A stretch of DNA of 64,000 nt from Sanderia malayensis (lineage: Eukaryota > Cnidaria > Scyphozoa > Semaeostomeae > Pelagiidae), in the NCBI GenBank assembly GCA_013076295.1, contig RQOL01000503.1, positions 1 through 64,000 of the forward strand, in the 5' to 3' direction. Position 1 is the stretch's first letter. Every line of letters starts with the position of its first letter. Positions 47,188-57,484 of the stretch are shown here, piece after piece. The position numbers and the translations under genes were made by a program. The notes under the pieces are model-generated. The model searched no databases. It had not been told where the DNA came from and saw only the letters and a program-made list of their open reading frames with translations.

Positions 47188-48029
47188 GTGTGGGTAAATT
47201 AAGAAGGTGGTTGCCGATACATGAATATGTCACAAAATTAGGACCTGTTACATGCAGCGGATTGCCATTCTGGTATTCATTTACTGGTTGTGATAATGTT
47301 TCAGCATTTAGTGGAATAGGCAAAAAGATTGCTTGATCTAAGTGGAAAATTTTCCAGAGATAACAAAGACCTTCGTCAAGTAAGCGTTTAAAGTACTTAC
47401 GTTCTGTTATATAATCTTTTGCAAATATGCTCCTCATTTGTTGTTTACACTGCATCACATGAACCTAAGACATTTAATATCCTTTTTTTCTTTTTCAGGC
47501 TTTCAAATTGCGAGACGGCCGAACCAAATGAGCACGACAACAATCAGATTGAACGGTTCGTTATACTGATGTACAACAGATCAAGCCCGATTAAAGAGAT
47601 TAATGAGTATCGAAGATATCACTACACCAAAAAAGAATGTCCTTGCGAAAGTTTACCTCCTACAAGTAATTCCCTAAAGCAACATATAAAGAGAGCTGCT
47701 TTCACTGAATACATGAACTGAAAACCAACAAGAATCACCTAACTTAGTTATTATAAAAACGTTTTATTTCTTTGTTGTAGAAAAGTCTGGGGCAGTCATT
47801 GTCGCCCATGCAGAACCTGCCAGATGTTGATGATTGGGGTTGGCTTCAGAATAAAAATTCAGTACTACCTCTCTGGATGACGATACCCGAGGCATCGAAA
47901 GCTTGCCAAGAATTGATAAAATGCGTTTGCAAGACTCAGTGCTCCAATCGATGCAAATGCAGACAATTTGATTTGGAATATACAAAGCTGTGTCTTTGTA
48001 ATGGACAATGCGGAAAAGTCCTGTTATAA
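47105..48029 (+). pseudogene. Orphan protein with Cys-rich C-terminus, decayed
   Basis: Three exon-like pieces. About 47105-47386 encodes ELGVEELWIEIGVGK, LPFWYSFTGCDNVSAFSG and KK, then a TGA (47334-47336) where the family has Trp. A missing base in TTTT shifts the following FPEITKTFVK. The piece at about 47501-47721 encodes IERFVILMYNRSSP, VNEAR-like INEYRRY, and SLPPTSNSLKQHIKRAAF. The piece at about 47781-48029 encodes WGWLQN, LPLWMTIPEASKACQELIKC and a cysteine-rich tail (CKTQCSNRCKCRQ, CLCNGQCG). The order and spacing match the end of the uncharacterised invertebrate family named in the inverted piece at 46915-47089. The nonsense codon and indel indicate decay. Not a known enzyme as far as I can tell. 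Confidence 0.75.
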
Positions 48030-48339
48030 TAATAATCAATTTATTTAAAGTTGGCTGGTAAATACATAGCGTGATTAACAAGTTAATTTTGCTAATCAAA
48101 GCCAACTATTTAAAATACTGAATAAAATCTATAATGTTTATTAAGATTCTACTTAAAATAGTCCATATATTTTTTTAAATAAATCTAAAATATTTATTTA
48201 AAATCTACTTAAAATATCCATATAAGTTCTTAAATAAATGATTAAAACAAGCTAATAATAATTCATATAAAAAGAGTAGTGTATGGTACAATAAAAGATT
48301 TTAAAATGTAAAATGAAAGTAATGTTGAAAATTTTACGA
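48030..48339 (-). other. AT-rich 3' tail, probably of the LINE
   Basis: Very AT-rich with repeated TTTAAATAAA-type words. It lies downstream of the minus-strand reverse transcriptase stop and is probably the 3' UTR of that retrotransposon. The 3' boundary is likely near the AATAATAATC run at 48030. Confidence 0.5.
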
Positions 48340-49125
48340 TTATAAATATCCCAGGTTTGGAACGAACGGTCTGCAGAGTCTACATGTGCATTCATTACCG
48401 CGCCATTTTTTTATCTTTGACCTAAATTGCAAGAAGGATTCAACATTTCTTATTTCTTCAGGGATGCGATACCAAAGTTGAGGTCCTCTATATCTTACAG
48501 TTTCAGAACCAAAATGTACAGTTTTAATCCTTGGCAAGAAAAATTCATTGCCGTTTCTCAGGTTTAACATAATTTCTCGTTGCCTGAAAATCTCACTCAT
48601 AAAAGGAGGGCTTAAATTGTTCTGAGTTTTGAGCATTTCTAACATAAGTGTTTGTAGATTTTTAGTGTGGATGGTCACAGCTTTGTCTCTTTCCAATAAT
48701 GTCGCAAAATTAGATTCATAGTCCTTATATGCAATCCTTAAAGCTCTTTCGTGAATTTTATCAATTTTATTGTTTAAATTTCTGCTATGAAACATCCAAG
48801 CTAACGGGCAGTATTGAAATTGGCTTATGACGAACGATCTCATTAAAAGTCGTAATTTGCTTGCTTCCATATAGGGAGACAGACGGGAAAGTGCAAAAAG
48901 TTTATTGCCGGCCTTTTTACATAACTTTGTGATGTGCGTTTCAAAAGTAAGTTTATTATCGATTGTGACACCTAGCAGTTTTTCCTGATCTGTATTCTCG
49001 ATACTACTGTTACCTATATTTACCGTAACTGATTGGTTGGCACTTTGAAGTTCTTATCGCATGCATAAATAGTTGTATCATCTGCATAATTGCAGATATC
49101 TGTTTCGTCAATAGAGAACTGTTAT
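48340..49125 (-). pseudogene. LINE reverse transcriptase, 5'-truncated
   Basis: The minus strand from about 49125 encodes CNYADDTTIYACD (the catalytic YADD of reverse transcriptase). It continues through a LLGVTIDNKLTFETHI block and then the frame 48870-48340 with LRLLMRSFVISQFQYCPLAW, HERALRIAYKDY, PQLWYRIPEEI and the closing CTCRLCRPFVPNLGYL. This is the C-terminal third of a non-LTR retrotransposon polyprotein of the CR1/L2/Jockey kind common in invertebrates. A frame change between YADD and LLGV is present near 49050. 5' truncation is usual for LINE insertions. The endonuclease domain and palm N-terminus are missing. Confidence 0.88.
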
Positions 49126-49528
49126 GTATAAACTAATCATTTGTCTTGTGTTAATCGTTATTTGGAGTTCTGACCTCATTATATCTTAACCAATGGCAAT
49201 TTTGTTGGAATCAGGTTCTCAAAATTTGCATTTAATTTTCAGTTTTTGCGATTTTTGAAAAATCTATGACGTCATCAAAAATATGACCTCATAGCTAATT
49301 TTTATAGAAGGCCTCTAATTAAAATATTTTTGTTGAAATGAACTAAATTGACGACGCTGATCACGAATCTGCAGTTTTAAGGAAGCTGACGTGCTTACTA
49401 ATGTGTTGGTCTAAAAATAGCACTTAGGGGCGAATTCCGATTGGGGTTCCGAGCCTATTTTTTTCAGCATGTTCAACTTTACATGTGTGCCTAGTTTCAT
49501 GTGGCCTAATTCCAGCTATGGTGAAATA
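49126..49528. other. 5' flank of the P-like transposon
   Basis: No gene is recognised. A TGACGTCA palindrome lies near 49266. The left terminus of the P-like element should be in this stretch, but I found no convincing inverted partner. Confidence 0.45.
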
Positions 49529-51393
49529 ATGCCAAATAATTTTTGCATTGCTGCGAAATGCACACAACAGAAAAGAAAAGAGCACGAGAAAAAAACTGGA
49601 CATAAAATTTCATATCACCGGTAATCACCGGTAAGTCTATACCATTTAAAATAGAATTTCCTTGGGTATACCACACTGATATACTCTTTCTTAATTTCTT
49701 CCGTACTTAGCATAAAAACACATTTTTTTAGTTTGCCAAAGTCAGTTGAAAGGCGTGAAGTATGGATGAAAAATATCGCCATAGGGGAAAATTTTTCACG
49801 CAACTCACGAATTTGCTCTGAAGAACATTTTTTAGACCAAGGATGCAGGGAAATACCTTGTCTTAAAAAAATGCAATACCATTACTTGAATCTCCGGTGT
49901 CACAAAATTCCAAAAAAAGATCGCTGAAGGAACGCAACATAAATTTAGAAAATGAAGTAGTACCTTGCAAAAAGTTCAAACTGATTGAATGTGAACATTC
50001 ATATGCTCGTCGGAAAAGGGAAGAAGTTTTCCAAAGTAAAAAAACCGAAATTGTTGCGCCATATGTGGCAAAGATAAAAAAATTGCAACAGCAATTGCGG
50101 AGAAAAAATGAAAAAATAAATTCGCTTAATGATCTGCTGGAAAATTTAAAAGAACAAGGAAAACTCACAAATGAAGCCAGCAGTGTCCTTGCGAGAGAAT
50201 TCAAAGGTATGATTTTTAAGTTTTACGGCAGCAAGAGTGGAACATTTTCTGATTTTTTAGTTTGTTAGTTTTGTTTCCTTATTTGCCAATATTAGCATGA
50301 TAATTATTGTTATTATTGCCATGATAGGTATTCAGCATGACATAATATTTAACATCCATAAAAACAAGGATCGACAAGCCAGATGCCAAAGATATTCTGA
50401 TAGTGTGAAGCAGTTTGCAGTGAGTTTATTTTGTCACTCGCAAAAAGCATATGACTATGCTCGAAAAATTTTACTGCTGCAGTATCCATCGTCACTGAGA
50501 AATTGGTTTTCGTCAGTCGATTGTAAGCCTGGTTTCCTTTCAATTGTGCTCCAAAGTTTTAACGGAAAAACTTGCAAAAGGTGAAATAGGAAAAGAAGTC
50601 TCCATTGTCATTGATGGAATGAGTATCAGCAAGCAAAAAATATGGAGCAACAGAGAACAAAAATACATGGGCTTCGTCGATTATGGTTGCAATGTTTCCA
50701 TCGAAGATAAAGAAGAATTAGCATCAGAAGCACTCATTTTCATGGCTGTGGGAAATACTGGAGTCACATGGAAGTCCATCATAGGCTATTTCGTTTGCAA
50801 CAAAGCCCCGAGTGGTGTCCTGGCTCAGTTGACTAGAACAGCTTTAAATTTTGTGGCAGATGCAGGATTTGATGTCCTGAGCATAATATGGGATGGGACA
50901 TATGTCAACCAAGAGGCTGCTAGGTGTTTGGGATGCCGATTTGGTTGTTCGTACGAGTCGTTAGCCACTGCGTTCCCACACCCATCACGTGGCTATTTAG
51001 TACATGTAATATTCGACATTTGCCACATGTTGAAATTACTTAGAAACACACTGTAAGTATCAGTATGCTATTTAATCCTACTGAAAATCCAGATAAACTT
51101 GCTACTGAGTGATAACAATTATACCTGATTTTTAGAGCTGATTGGAAAGAAATCAAGATTGGTGACAAGATACAAGAAGGCAGGGTTCAATGGCGATATT
51201 TTGAAGAGCTCCACGCAATTCAAGAAAAAGAAGGATTTAGTCTTGCAAATAAGCTAAACTCTAACCATCTTCAATGGCATCAACACAAAATGAATGTAAA
51301 GCTTGCAGCACAGACATTCAGTGCATCTATTGCAAATGCACTTGACTTTTTACGTGACGACTTAAAAATGGAAAAATTTAAAGGTTAATTAAC

Positions 51394-51425
<32 letters not shown>

Positions 51426-52779
51426 GACATATCAGCCAATTCCATTTTAGAATAGAATACCTTATATATTAAGAAATGTTTTTCTTTTCAAGGTTCTGAG
51501 GCAACTGTTCTGTTCATCAAAAGCTCAGTTCATCAACTCACGGACGCCGAGAGCTAATGGTTACAAAGCCCCATTACGGAAGTCTTCCCTCTGCAGGCAA
51601 GAAAAAGCCTTAATTAGCACAGCAAACCTATTACTCCATGCAAAATCACCTGCTGGTACACAAATAATAAAATCGCAAAGGAAAACAGGGTTCATTGGCT
51701 TTGTTATTTCCATAAAATCTATAATATCAATTGCAAGAGAAATATTGTATGGAGATGTACATCCGCAGAGCTATTTGCTCACTTACAGATTCTTGCAGGA
51801 TCACATTGAATTATTTTTTTCTTGTGTGCGAGCTTGAAACGGATGGAACAACAATCCAAATGTACTCCAGTTCCAATCAGCAATAAAGGGAATGCTGTTC
51901 CACAATGCAATTAAAGCATCATCAAATGCTAATTGTCTACAATTTGAGAAGGTTTGTGATTTCTGCTTTGTCACATTGTTTGCAATTTGTTCTTCTTCAA
52001 ATAATGTCTCTTTTTTTTCTTTTAGTACCATGGTGTTAATTGTACTCCTTCTTCTCTAAAATTACCATATTTATTTTCAGGTTGCTCAGTCTCCAATATT
52101 TACTCTAAAGTGGTCAAAACGACAATCTCCGCAGAGAGAAATTGCAACTCCAGAAAATGAAGACCTGAATAACATACCACAGGAAGTAAAACAAAGTAAT
52201 AATTCGGAATTCACAGAAAATGTTCTATATTATATTTCTGGATATGTTTGCCGAAAGATAGGTTCTTTAATAGCTTGCCCAAAATGTGTTCTTGCATTAT
52301 TAAAAACAACTTCAAAAGCCCATGAAGATCACAGCTACAGCATGATGGATCCAGGCTGCAAACTTACAATTAGAAAAGACAATGGTGGTTTGTTGTTTGC
52401 AAGCAGTGGCATTTTCACAATTGTGAAAACTTGTGAAAAATTTTTCAGCATGCATGTTTTAAATTCTGCCAAACGTATCACATCTGAAGAAGGTCTGTGC
52501 AAAAAATTGATTCTCCTGTGTGTTTATGAACTAGCATGGAAACTTGATAAAATTTTTCCGCATCTTGAAAAGCAATGTCTTGAGCCAAATGAACACGGAA
52601 CGCTGGATAGCCATGCAATGCAAATAGTAAAGAAAATAGCTAAAGAGTATATTTTGTTGAGATTGCAAACATACAGTTCGCTTTATAACAGAGTTGTTGT
52701 TAACCAGAACAAAGCCTCGGTTCGTCATAAGTTGACAAAGCAGTCTTGTTTAAAAATCAATAAGTTGTTAAAAAATTAG
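49529..52779 (+). pseudogene. P-element/THAP9-like transposase, degraded
   Basis: Exon 1, 49529-49620, starts ATG and gives THAP residues CIAAKC. Exon 2, from 49732, gives RREVWMKN and the C-x2-H of ICSEEHF. A missing A in the run 49865-49871 shifts the frame. A coiled coil follows (QQQLRRKNEKINSLNDLLEN), then PGFLSIVLQ. The RNase H-like core has SIVIDGMSISK (Asp) and VIFDICHMLKLLRN (Asp). Exon 51136-51385 has WHQHKMNVKLAAQTFS. Then FINSRTPRANGYKAPLR, DHIELFFSCVRA, a TGA at 51835-51837, and NGWNNNPNVLQFQSA. The last exon, 52081-52779, has NVLYYISGYVCRK and C-x2-C (ACPKC). The order is that of P/THAP9 transposases, which cut and paste DNA using GTP (family knowledge). An (AAT)n run lies in the intron at 51393-51424. 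Several breaks make it inactive. Confidence 0.87.
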
Positions 52780-52805
52780 TATCTTCAATTTGGTATCTTC
52801 AATTT

Positions 52806-53349
52806 CTTCAATTACAGCTGCATGAATAACATGGGGTCGATAATTAAAGGCCACAATAAACGCATCCTTGGCTCTCAACCCAAAAACACCGAAAAGCACT
52901 GTAACTGCCGATAAAAGATCAACTGCCCCATAAACGAAAACTGCCAAATCGACAGCCTCATTTACAATGCGACCGTTACAACCAACCCAGCCACGACCAG
53001 CAAAACCTGCATCGGCCTTACAGAAACAACTTTCAAACAACGCTTCACACAACACAAATCCACGCTGAAACAAAGAAAACATCAAAACAGCACAGAACTT
53101 TCAAAACACGTATGGCAACTAAAAGACAAGAACAAAGAACATTCCATCAACTGGTCCATCGCCACCCAAGCCACCGCCTACACAAACAAGACAAAACACT
53201 GCAACCTCTGCCTAACCGAAAAACTACACATCATAAGCGCCGACAAAACACGTATACTGAATAAACGATCAGAACTAATTTCGAAGTGTCGACACAAAAA
53301 CAAATTCTATTTATGCAACTTTCGATCATTTAACACCCCAGGACAATGA
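52806..53349 (+). pseudogene. GIY-YIG endonuclease domain of a Penelope-like ORF
   Basis: The frame gives SCMNNMGSIIKGHNKRIL, then HCNCR, a TAA at about 52912-52914 where related proteins have a residue, then INCPINENCQ. The GIY-YIG core is IYNATVTT with CIGLTETTFKQRFTQHKSTL, followed by ELSKHVWQLKDKN, HCNLCLTEKLHII and LNKRSELISKCRHKNK. This layout is the C-terminal nuclease of Penelope-like retroelements, which nicks target DNA for priming. GIY and YIG are present as diverged IYN and CIG. Stop at 53347-53349. One nonsense codon and the lack of reverse transcriptase make it a remnant. Confidence 0.82.
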
Positions 53350-53420
53350 CAATTATAATCCTTTCAATGCAAAGATCCTGTAAAATTCCATAAATATAGT
53401 TTCCTGTGAATAGTTAATCA

Positions 53421-53464
53421 GTTGTCTGATGATCGCATAAATGCGTGAAACTCCGAGTCACAAC
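53421..53464 (+). ncRNA. Minimal hammerhead ribozyme
   Basis: Stem I GTTGT (53421-53425) pairs with ACAAC (53460-53464). The core is CTGATGA (53426-53432). Stem II CGCAT/ATGCG (53434-53438, 53441-53445) has an AA loop; a U-U lies at its base where G-C is usual. The GAA core is 53447-53449. Stem III is only 3 bp (ACT 53450-53452 with AGT 53456-53458), then C53459 completes the GUC cleavage site. Short stem III is characteristic of the hammerheads known in Penelope-like elements. It lies about 70 bp downstream of the Penelope-type GIY-YIG stop codon. Self-cleavage activity is inferred, not shown. Confidence 0.85.
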
Positions 53465-53512
53465 AGAGATATATGTGTCCTTTTTGAAGTCTAACTCTGT
53501 ATCTTCAATTTG

Positions 53513-53997
53513 TTTTATTTATTTTACCTTTGTGTTAATTTCCAAAAATTACAATTCCGAAATCGCTAGACAACAGCTTTACTTTGTTTCTACTGGAACT
53601 GGAGATGCGGATGCCAGTCAAGAAATGTCTAGGCCTAGCCTCGCGCGGCATAGTACGGTAACATTTCGAAATAGTGATAAAATTATAAAACCAGCCATGA
53701 AACTTCAATACAATAAACATAAAGGTGATATTTCAAATATTTTGAACGTTTCTTTGAGGTTTATAACTGACAGTATCCAAATAATTTGTATTCCAAATGT
53801 AAGAGCTCCAGCTCTGGAGTTTTGTCCGCCATTTTGTTGGAGGATGGCTGGCTGGAAAATTTGGCTTCACCCGCCATACAGAGGGAGTATCGGCCGTTAG
53901 CACTCTACATTATCTTATATCCTATCTTTATGATCAGAAAACACAAAAAGGAGGCATCACCATGTCTTTATAGGCTCATCATTGAAAGCCTATAATT
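53513..53997. other. Presumed P-element 3' remnant and spacer
   Basis: Continues from the right copy of the Penelope target duplication. A 151-codon frame overlaps it (53445-53900) but has no family signal. No inverted P terminus was identified. Confidence 0.4.
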
Positions 53998-55050
53998 CGT
54001 TAATCATCCCACAGCAACGACAACAACACGGTATGGCAGTTTGATGACTCTATTGCTCATGAAATTTTTCATTCCGTTTCAATGCGCAATTGACAATCTA
54101 AAATCATTCCTTTCAATGTGTCGTTGTTTTCTTGTAGTAGCTTGAAAAAAGTAGGAAACGCCGTTTCCAAAAATGAATTCGTTGATCATCCCACAACAAC
54201 AACAACAACACTGTATGGCAGTTTAATGACTGCATTGCTCATGTAATTCTTCTTTCCGTTTCAATGTGGATTTGATTATTTAAAATCATTCATTTCAACG
54301 TGTCTTTCTTTTCTTGCAGTAGCATGAAGAAAATAGGAAACGCCGTTTCCAAAAATGAATTCGTTGATTATCCCCCAGCAATAACAACAACACCGTATGG
54401 CAGCTTAATGACGGTATTGCTCATATAATTTTTCATTCCGCTTCAATGTGCATTTGATTATTTAAAATCAATCAATTAAAAGTGTCTTTGTTTTCTTGAA
54501 TAAGCTTGAAGAAAATAGGAAACGCCGTTTCGAACAATTTATTCGTTGATCATCCCACAGCAACAACAACAACACGGTATGGCAGTTTAATTACTGCATT
54601 GCTCATGTATTTTTTCGTTCGGTTTCAATGTGCATTTTGTTATTTAAAATCATTCATTTCAACGTATCTTTGTTTTCTTGCAGTCGCATGAGGAAGGGAA
54701 GAAACGCAGTTTCCAAAAATGTATTCCTTGATCATCCCACAGCAACAACAACAACACGGTATGGCAGTTTAACGACTGTATTGCTCATGTATTTTTTCGT
54801 TCCGTTTTAATGCGCATTTGATTATCTAATTTTTTTCATTTCAACGTATCTTTGTTTTCTTGCAGTAGCATGAAGAAGGGAGGAAACGCCGTTTCCAAAA
54901 ATGTATGCGCTGATCATCCCACAGCAACAACAACAACACGGTTTTGCAGTTTAATTACTGTATTGCTCGTGCATTTTTTCGTTTCGTTTTAATGCGCATT
55001 TTGTTATTTAAAATCATTCATTTCAACGTGTCTTTGTTTTCTTGCAGTAG
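53998..55050 (+). repeat. Tandem 181-bp array of exon-like units
   Basis: About six units with GTTGATCATCCCACAGCAAC-like landmarks near 53998, 54180, 54361, 54543, 54726 and 54907. In most units TTTTCTTGCAG is followed by a 75-bp block and then GTATGG. The block starts T-AGC-ATG-AAG and ends ACA-CG, so it is 3n long with matching phases. It reads S-M-K-K-x-G-N-A-V-S-K-N-x-F-V-D-H-P-T-A and then Thr repeats, with no stop in the units at about 54141, 54322, 54684 and 54866. The unit starting about 54503 has a broken acceptor (CTTGAATAAG). The last unit diverges after TAGCATGAAG (55049). Exon status is inference. Confidence 0.7.
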
Positions 55051-55076
55051 CATGAAGCAGTTTATCCTCGTGATAA

Positions 55077-55175
55077 AAACGAACACTATGTTCGTTTCAA
55101 CATCTGCCTTAAACGAACACTATCTCTATTTTAAGGGGCAAATGATATGGAGCGCCTTCGGCCCTCCATATCATT
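55077..55175. repeat. Two perfect palindromes
   Basis: AAACGAACA-CTA-TGTTCGTTT at 55077-55097. AATGATATGGAG (55141-55152) pairs perfectly with CTCCATATCATT (55164-55175) around an 11-nt loop that is itself partly paired. AAACGAACACTAT recurs at 55111. They lie at the end of the exon-like array. Confidence 0.85.
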
Positions 55176-55299
55176 CGACAACACCAACTTCGTATCGACA
55201 ACACCAACCAAGAACCAACTCATCCTCATCCCTTTGTAATGGCGGAAAAGCGGCCTAACTGGGAGAAAAAGGATCCTGATAAATCTTTTGAAGATACAT

Positions 55300-55440
55300 T
55301 CGTTAGACATTGGGCGTCGGTTACCCAGAATGGGATTTTTAAACATTTTTGATCGGTCAGTTGCTTTAAAATTGAAATGCAAAATTTCCATGTAGTGGCT
55401 GTCCAATCTGTGGACACGGCGCGGGCACATGCCGCGGCCT
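55300..55440. repeat. Left arm of an inverted repeat pair
   Basis: About 140 bp, reverse complement of 56165-56312. Shared blocks are GGCCGCGGCATGTGCCCGCG, ACAGATTGGACAGCCACTAC and GGGTAACCGACGC. The minus strand of this arm and the plus strand of the partner are both open in the same frame (RLDSHYME.LHFNFKATDR). Probably termini of a foldback or DNA element; interior 55441-56164. Confidence 0.8.
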
Positions 55441-56164
55441 GATAATAAAGTATTCGGGCTAACCTTAGAGTAAAAGTGAGTTTGCTTGTATGGAATTTAC
55501 TTTAATTGAAAAGACGATAGTAAAAACTAAAGCAAAGTATCATATACCGCTATAATTTCTTGGAAGACCGATACCGATAAATCAGAAGTTGTTCCCATGA
55601 AACGAGGAGTATGCGATTGTGAGTGCTGGCCAACTACAGGCATACATACAGGGCCTAAATTATTGCGTTGAATTTCAATTTGCGTTTTAAATACAGCCCA
55701 GCTTATTGCCCAGTGTCGTTAAATCGCTTCGAAAGGTATCTTTTTGCGTGGAATTTTCTTTAAAACTTTTAATTGAAAAATTGTTGGGCTACGCCAAAGA
55801 ATATGTAGGATCAAATCGATCAACAACAGGCCTTCGCGTCGCGTTTATTTCATCGCCAAAGTCACTACTACAGCCAGCACACACAGTCGCATCCTCTCCT
55901 AATGATGTTTGTATTTCTCAGGATTATATAAGAATCACTATGCCTTATAACCACTGTCCAATAAATAAATTTTAGCAACTATGACTTTCATTTATTGAGT
56001 ACTTGCGTTCTCTTAAAAGCACAACGCAATCTTCGCAAACACATTGATTGCTTTGATTTGCTGTTGCCCTCCTTCCGCAGCAAAACATTCACACACACAC
56101 ACCACACACAAAACAATACACATATCACCCACCACACTACAGGCTCAGCTTGTCTTGCTCATGC
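55441..56164. other. Interior between inverted arms
   Basis: No recognised gene. An 89-codon frame (55706-55975) has no family signal. A CA-rich microsatellite (CACACACACACACC) lies near 56090-56115. Confidence 0.45.
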
Positions 56165-56312
56165 ATCCACAGGCCGCGGCATGTGCCCGCGCCGTGCCCA
56201 CAGATTGGACAGCCACTACATGGAACTTTTGCATTTCAATTTCAAAGCAACTGACCGAACAAAATTGTTTAAAAATCCCATTGTGGGTAACCGACGCGCA
56301 ATACCTAACTAT
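56165..56312. repeat. Right arm of the inverted repeat pair
   Basis: Partner of 55300-55440, about 90% similar by eye over the shared blocks. The open frame continues beyond the arm to 56411, ending near the CCTACTATGA-TG-TCATAGTAGG palindrome at 56402-56423. Confidence 0.8.
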
Positions 56313-56401
56313 TTAAGTAAAAAGAACGAACAAAAGTATTCGTTTTTTGGGAGAAAATCAGTGTCAAACTTGTTGCTTCAGTACGGGAAAAAAACGGGGT
56401 C

Positions 56402-56423
56402 CCTACTATGATGTCATAGTAGG
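56402..56423. repeat. Perfect 10-bp-arm palindrome
   Basis: CCTACTATGA, TG, TCATAGTAGG. Just outside the right inverted arm. Nothing else is recognised from 56424 to 56780. Confidence 0.8.
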
Positions 56424-56780
56424 TAGATCCCAGTCCTCGAAGTGTGTCAAGAAAAATGGTGAAAGTGACGAAGTATCGACACTTTCACACGTTATAACTC
56501 GTGAACTACGCGTCAGATTTCAAAAATATTTTCAGATTTGAGATCAGCGTTGCAAGTTTTCCTGATATAAAGAATAAAAAAAAGCTATAGTGGCACTTTA
56601 AACAGCTGAGCTGCGAACTGCGATGCTGAAAGTTGGATAAGAACAAGTTCTGTTTTTGATCATAATGCTGAGAATGAGCACCGTGCAGGCCACTTGCTTC
56701 TTCATCTTGAATGAAGAACCCTGAAACAAAGATTTTGAAAGATTAATGTTTGCTGATACCTCGTCTGGGGCTCCTAATCG

Positions 56781-56927
56781 TCAATAGAGTCTATCAACAG
56801 TTACGATCTTCTGCAGCATGTTTTGAATTGTTTCCCTCTGCACTTCTGAAGCAGAAGCCAAGGAAACAACATTTGATTCAGTATCAGTTAGTGTTCGAGC
56901 TAAAGCAGTACTAAATATTGAATCCAT
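56781..56927 (-). CDS. Small unassigned ORF or first exon
   Basis: Starts ATG at 56927 on the minus strand, 48 codons to TGA at 56781. It is Ser/Thr/Glu-rich and looks helical (ASEVQRETIQNMLQKIVTVD). A good donor (GAG-GTATCA) follows about 20 bp after the stop, so the stop may lie in an alternative frame of a longer gene. No family recognised. It may be unrelated to the minus-strand gene upstream of it at 58.07-60.29 kb. Confidence 0.3.
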   Translation of the reverse strand: MDSIFSTALARTLTDTESNVVSLASASEVQRETIQNMLQKIVTVDRLY

Positions 56928-57325
56928 AATTCAAACATAAACGCAGAAACTCATTGCAAATTGATCTTCTTCGCCGAATGAAACTGTGTCAGATTGGTAA
57001 TGTTAATTCATTTATCGATGTATCCATCTGAAAAGGATTAACTAAATTAAGACTTAACTTAATTCCACAAGTTCATATTAGAAAATGCAACAAAGTCATC
57101 GCATATGCAGACATGGTTTCCTTCTTGAACTTCAAGCTAAATAATTCGAAATTTCAGACATTTAGCGAGTCAATTTGAAGTATTATGCTTGTCCATTTGA
57201 ATCCGCTGAACAGTTTGAAACAATGAGACAGTTTTAGGTCGAAGGTGATAGAGTTTTAGGTAAACTTATCTAATTGTGAATTTACTTCGTCAATTGTAAA
57301 TAGTTGCTTGACATTTATTTTTCAG
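56928..57325. other. No recognised gene
   Basis: AT-rich, without a coding signal. Confidence 0.4.
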
Positions 57326-57484
57326 CGCTTTTTCATGAGGCGTGATAAGTACCACATTGAAGAATATATGCTACTTGAGTTAAATCCGAAAATTGCATTC
57401 TACAAATATAGGAGACGCACAGATAAGCGTGTAGGATTCTTCAGAGCTTTTACACCGAAAAATTTAGAAAATAGGGATTGTTAA
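57326..57484 (+). CDS. Candidate terminal exon, unassigned
   Basis: Preceded by a good acceptor (CATTTATTTTTCAG) and open for 52 codons to TAA at 57482-57484. It is strongly basic: RFFMRRDKYHIEEYMLLELN, FYKYRRRTDKRVGFFRAF. No family match known to me and no partner exon found upstream. Could be chance. Confidence 0.3.
   Translation, partial: RFFMRRDKYHIEEYMLLELNPKIAFYKYRRRTDKRVGFFRAFTPKNLENRDC

Larger units (their letters stand above)
52793..53498 (+). mobile_element. 5'-truncated Penelope-like element insertion
   Basis: Flanked by a 14-bp direct repeat GTATCTTCAATTTG (52779-52792 and 53499-53512). A further 13-bp partial copy sits at 52793-52805. The left repeat begins at the last base of the P transposase stop codon, so the P 3' UTR resumes at 53513. 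It contains the C-terminal GIY-YIG part of the retroelement ORF and a hammerhead ribozyme. The reverse transcriptase is missing. Confidence 0.82.

Noticed and set aside
53445..53900. 151-codon plus-strand frame
   Set aside because: It starts inside the hammerhead region, crosses the target duplication and has no domain signal.
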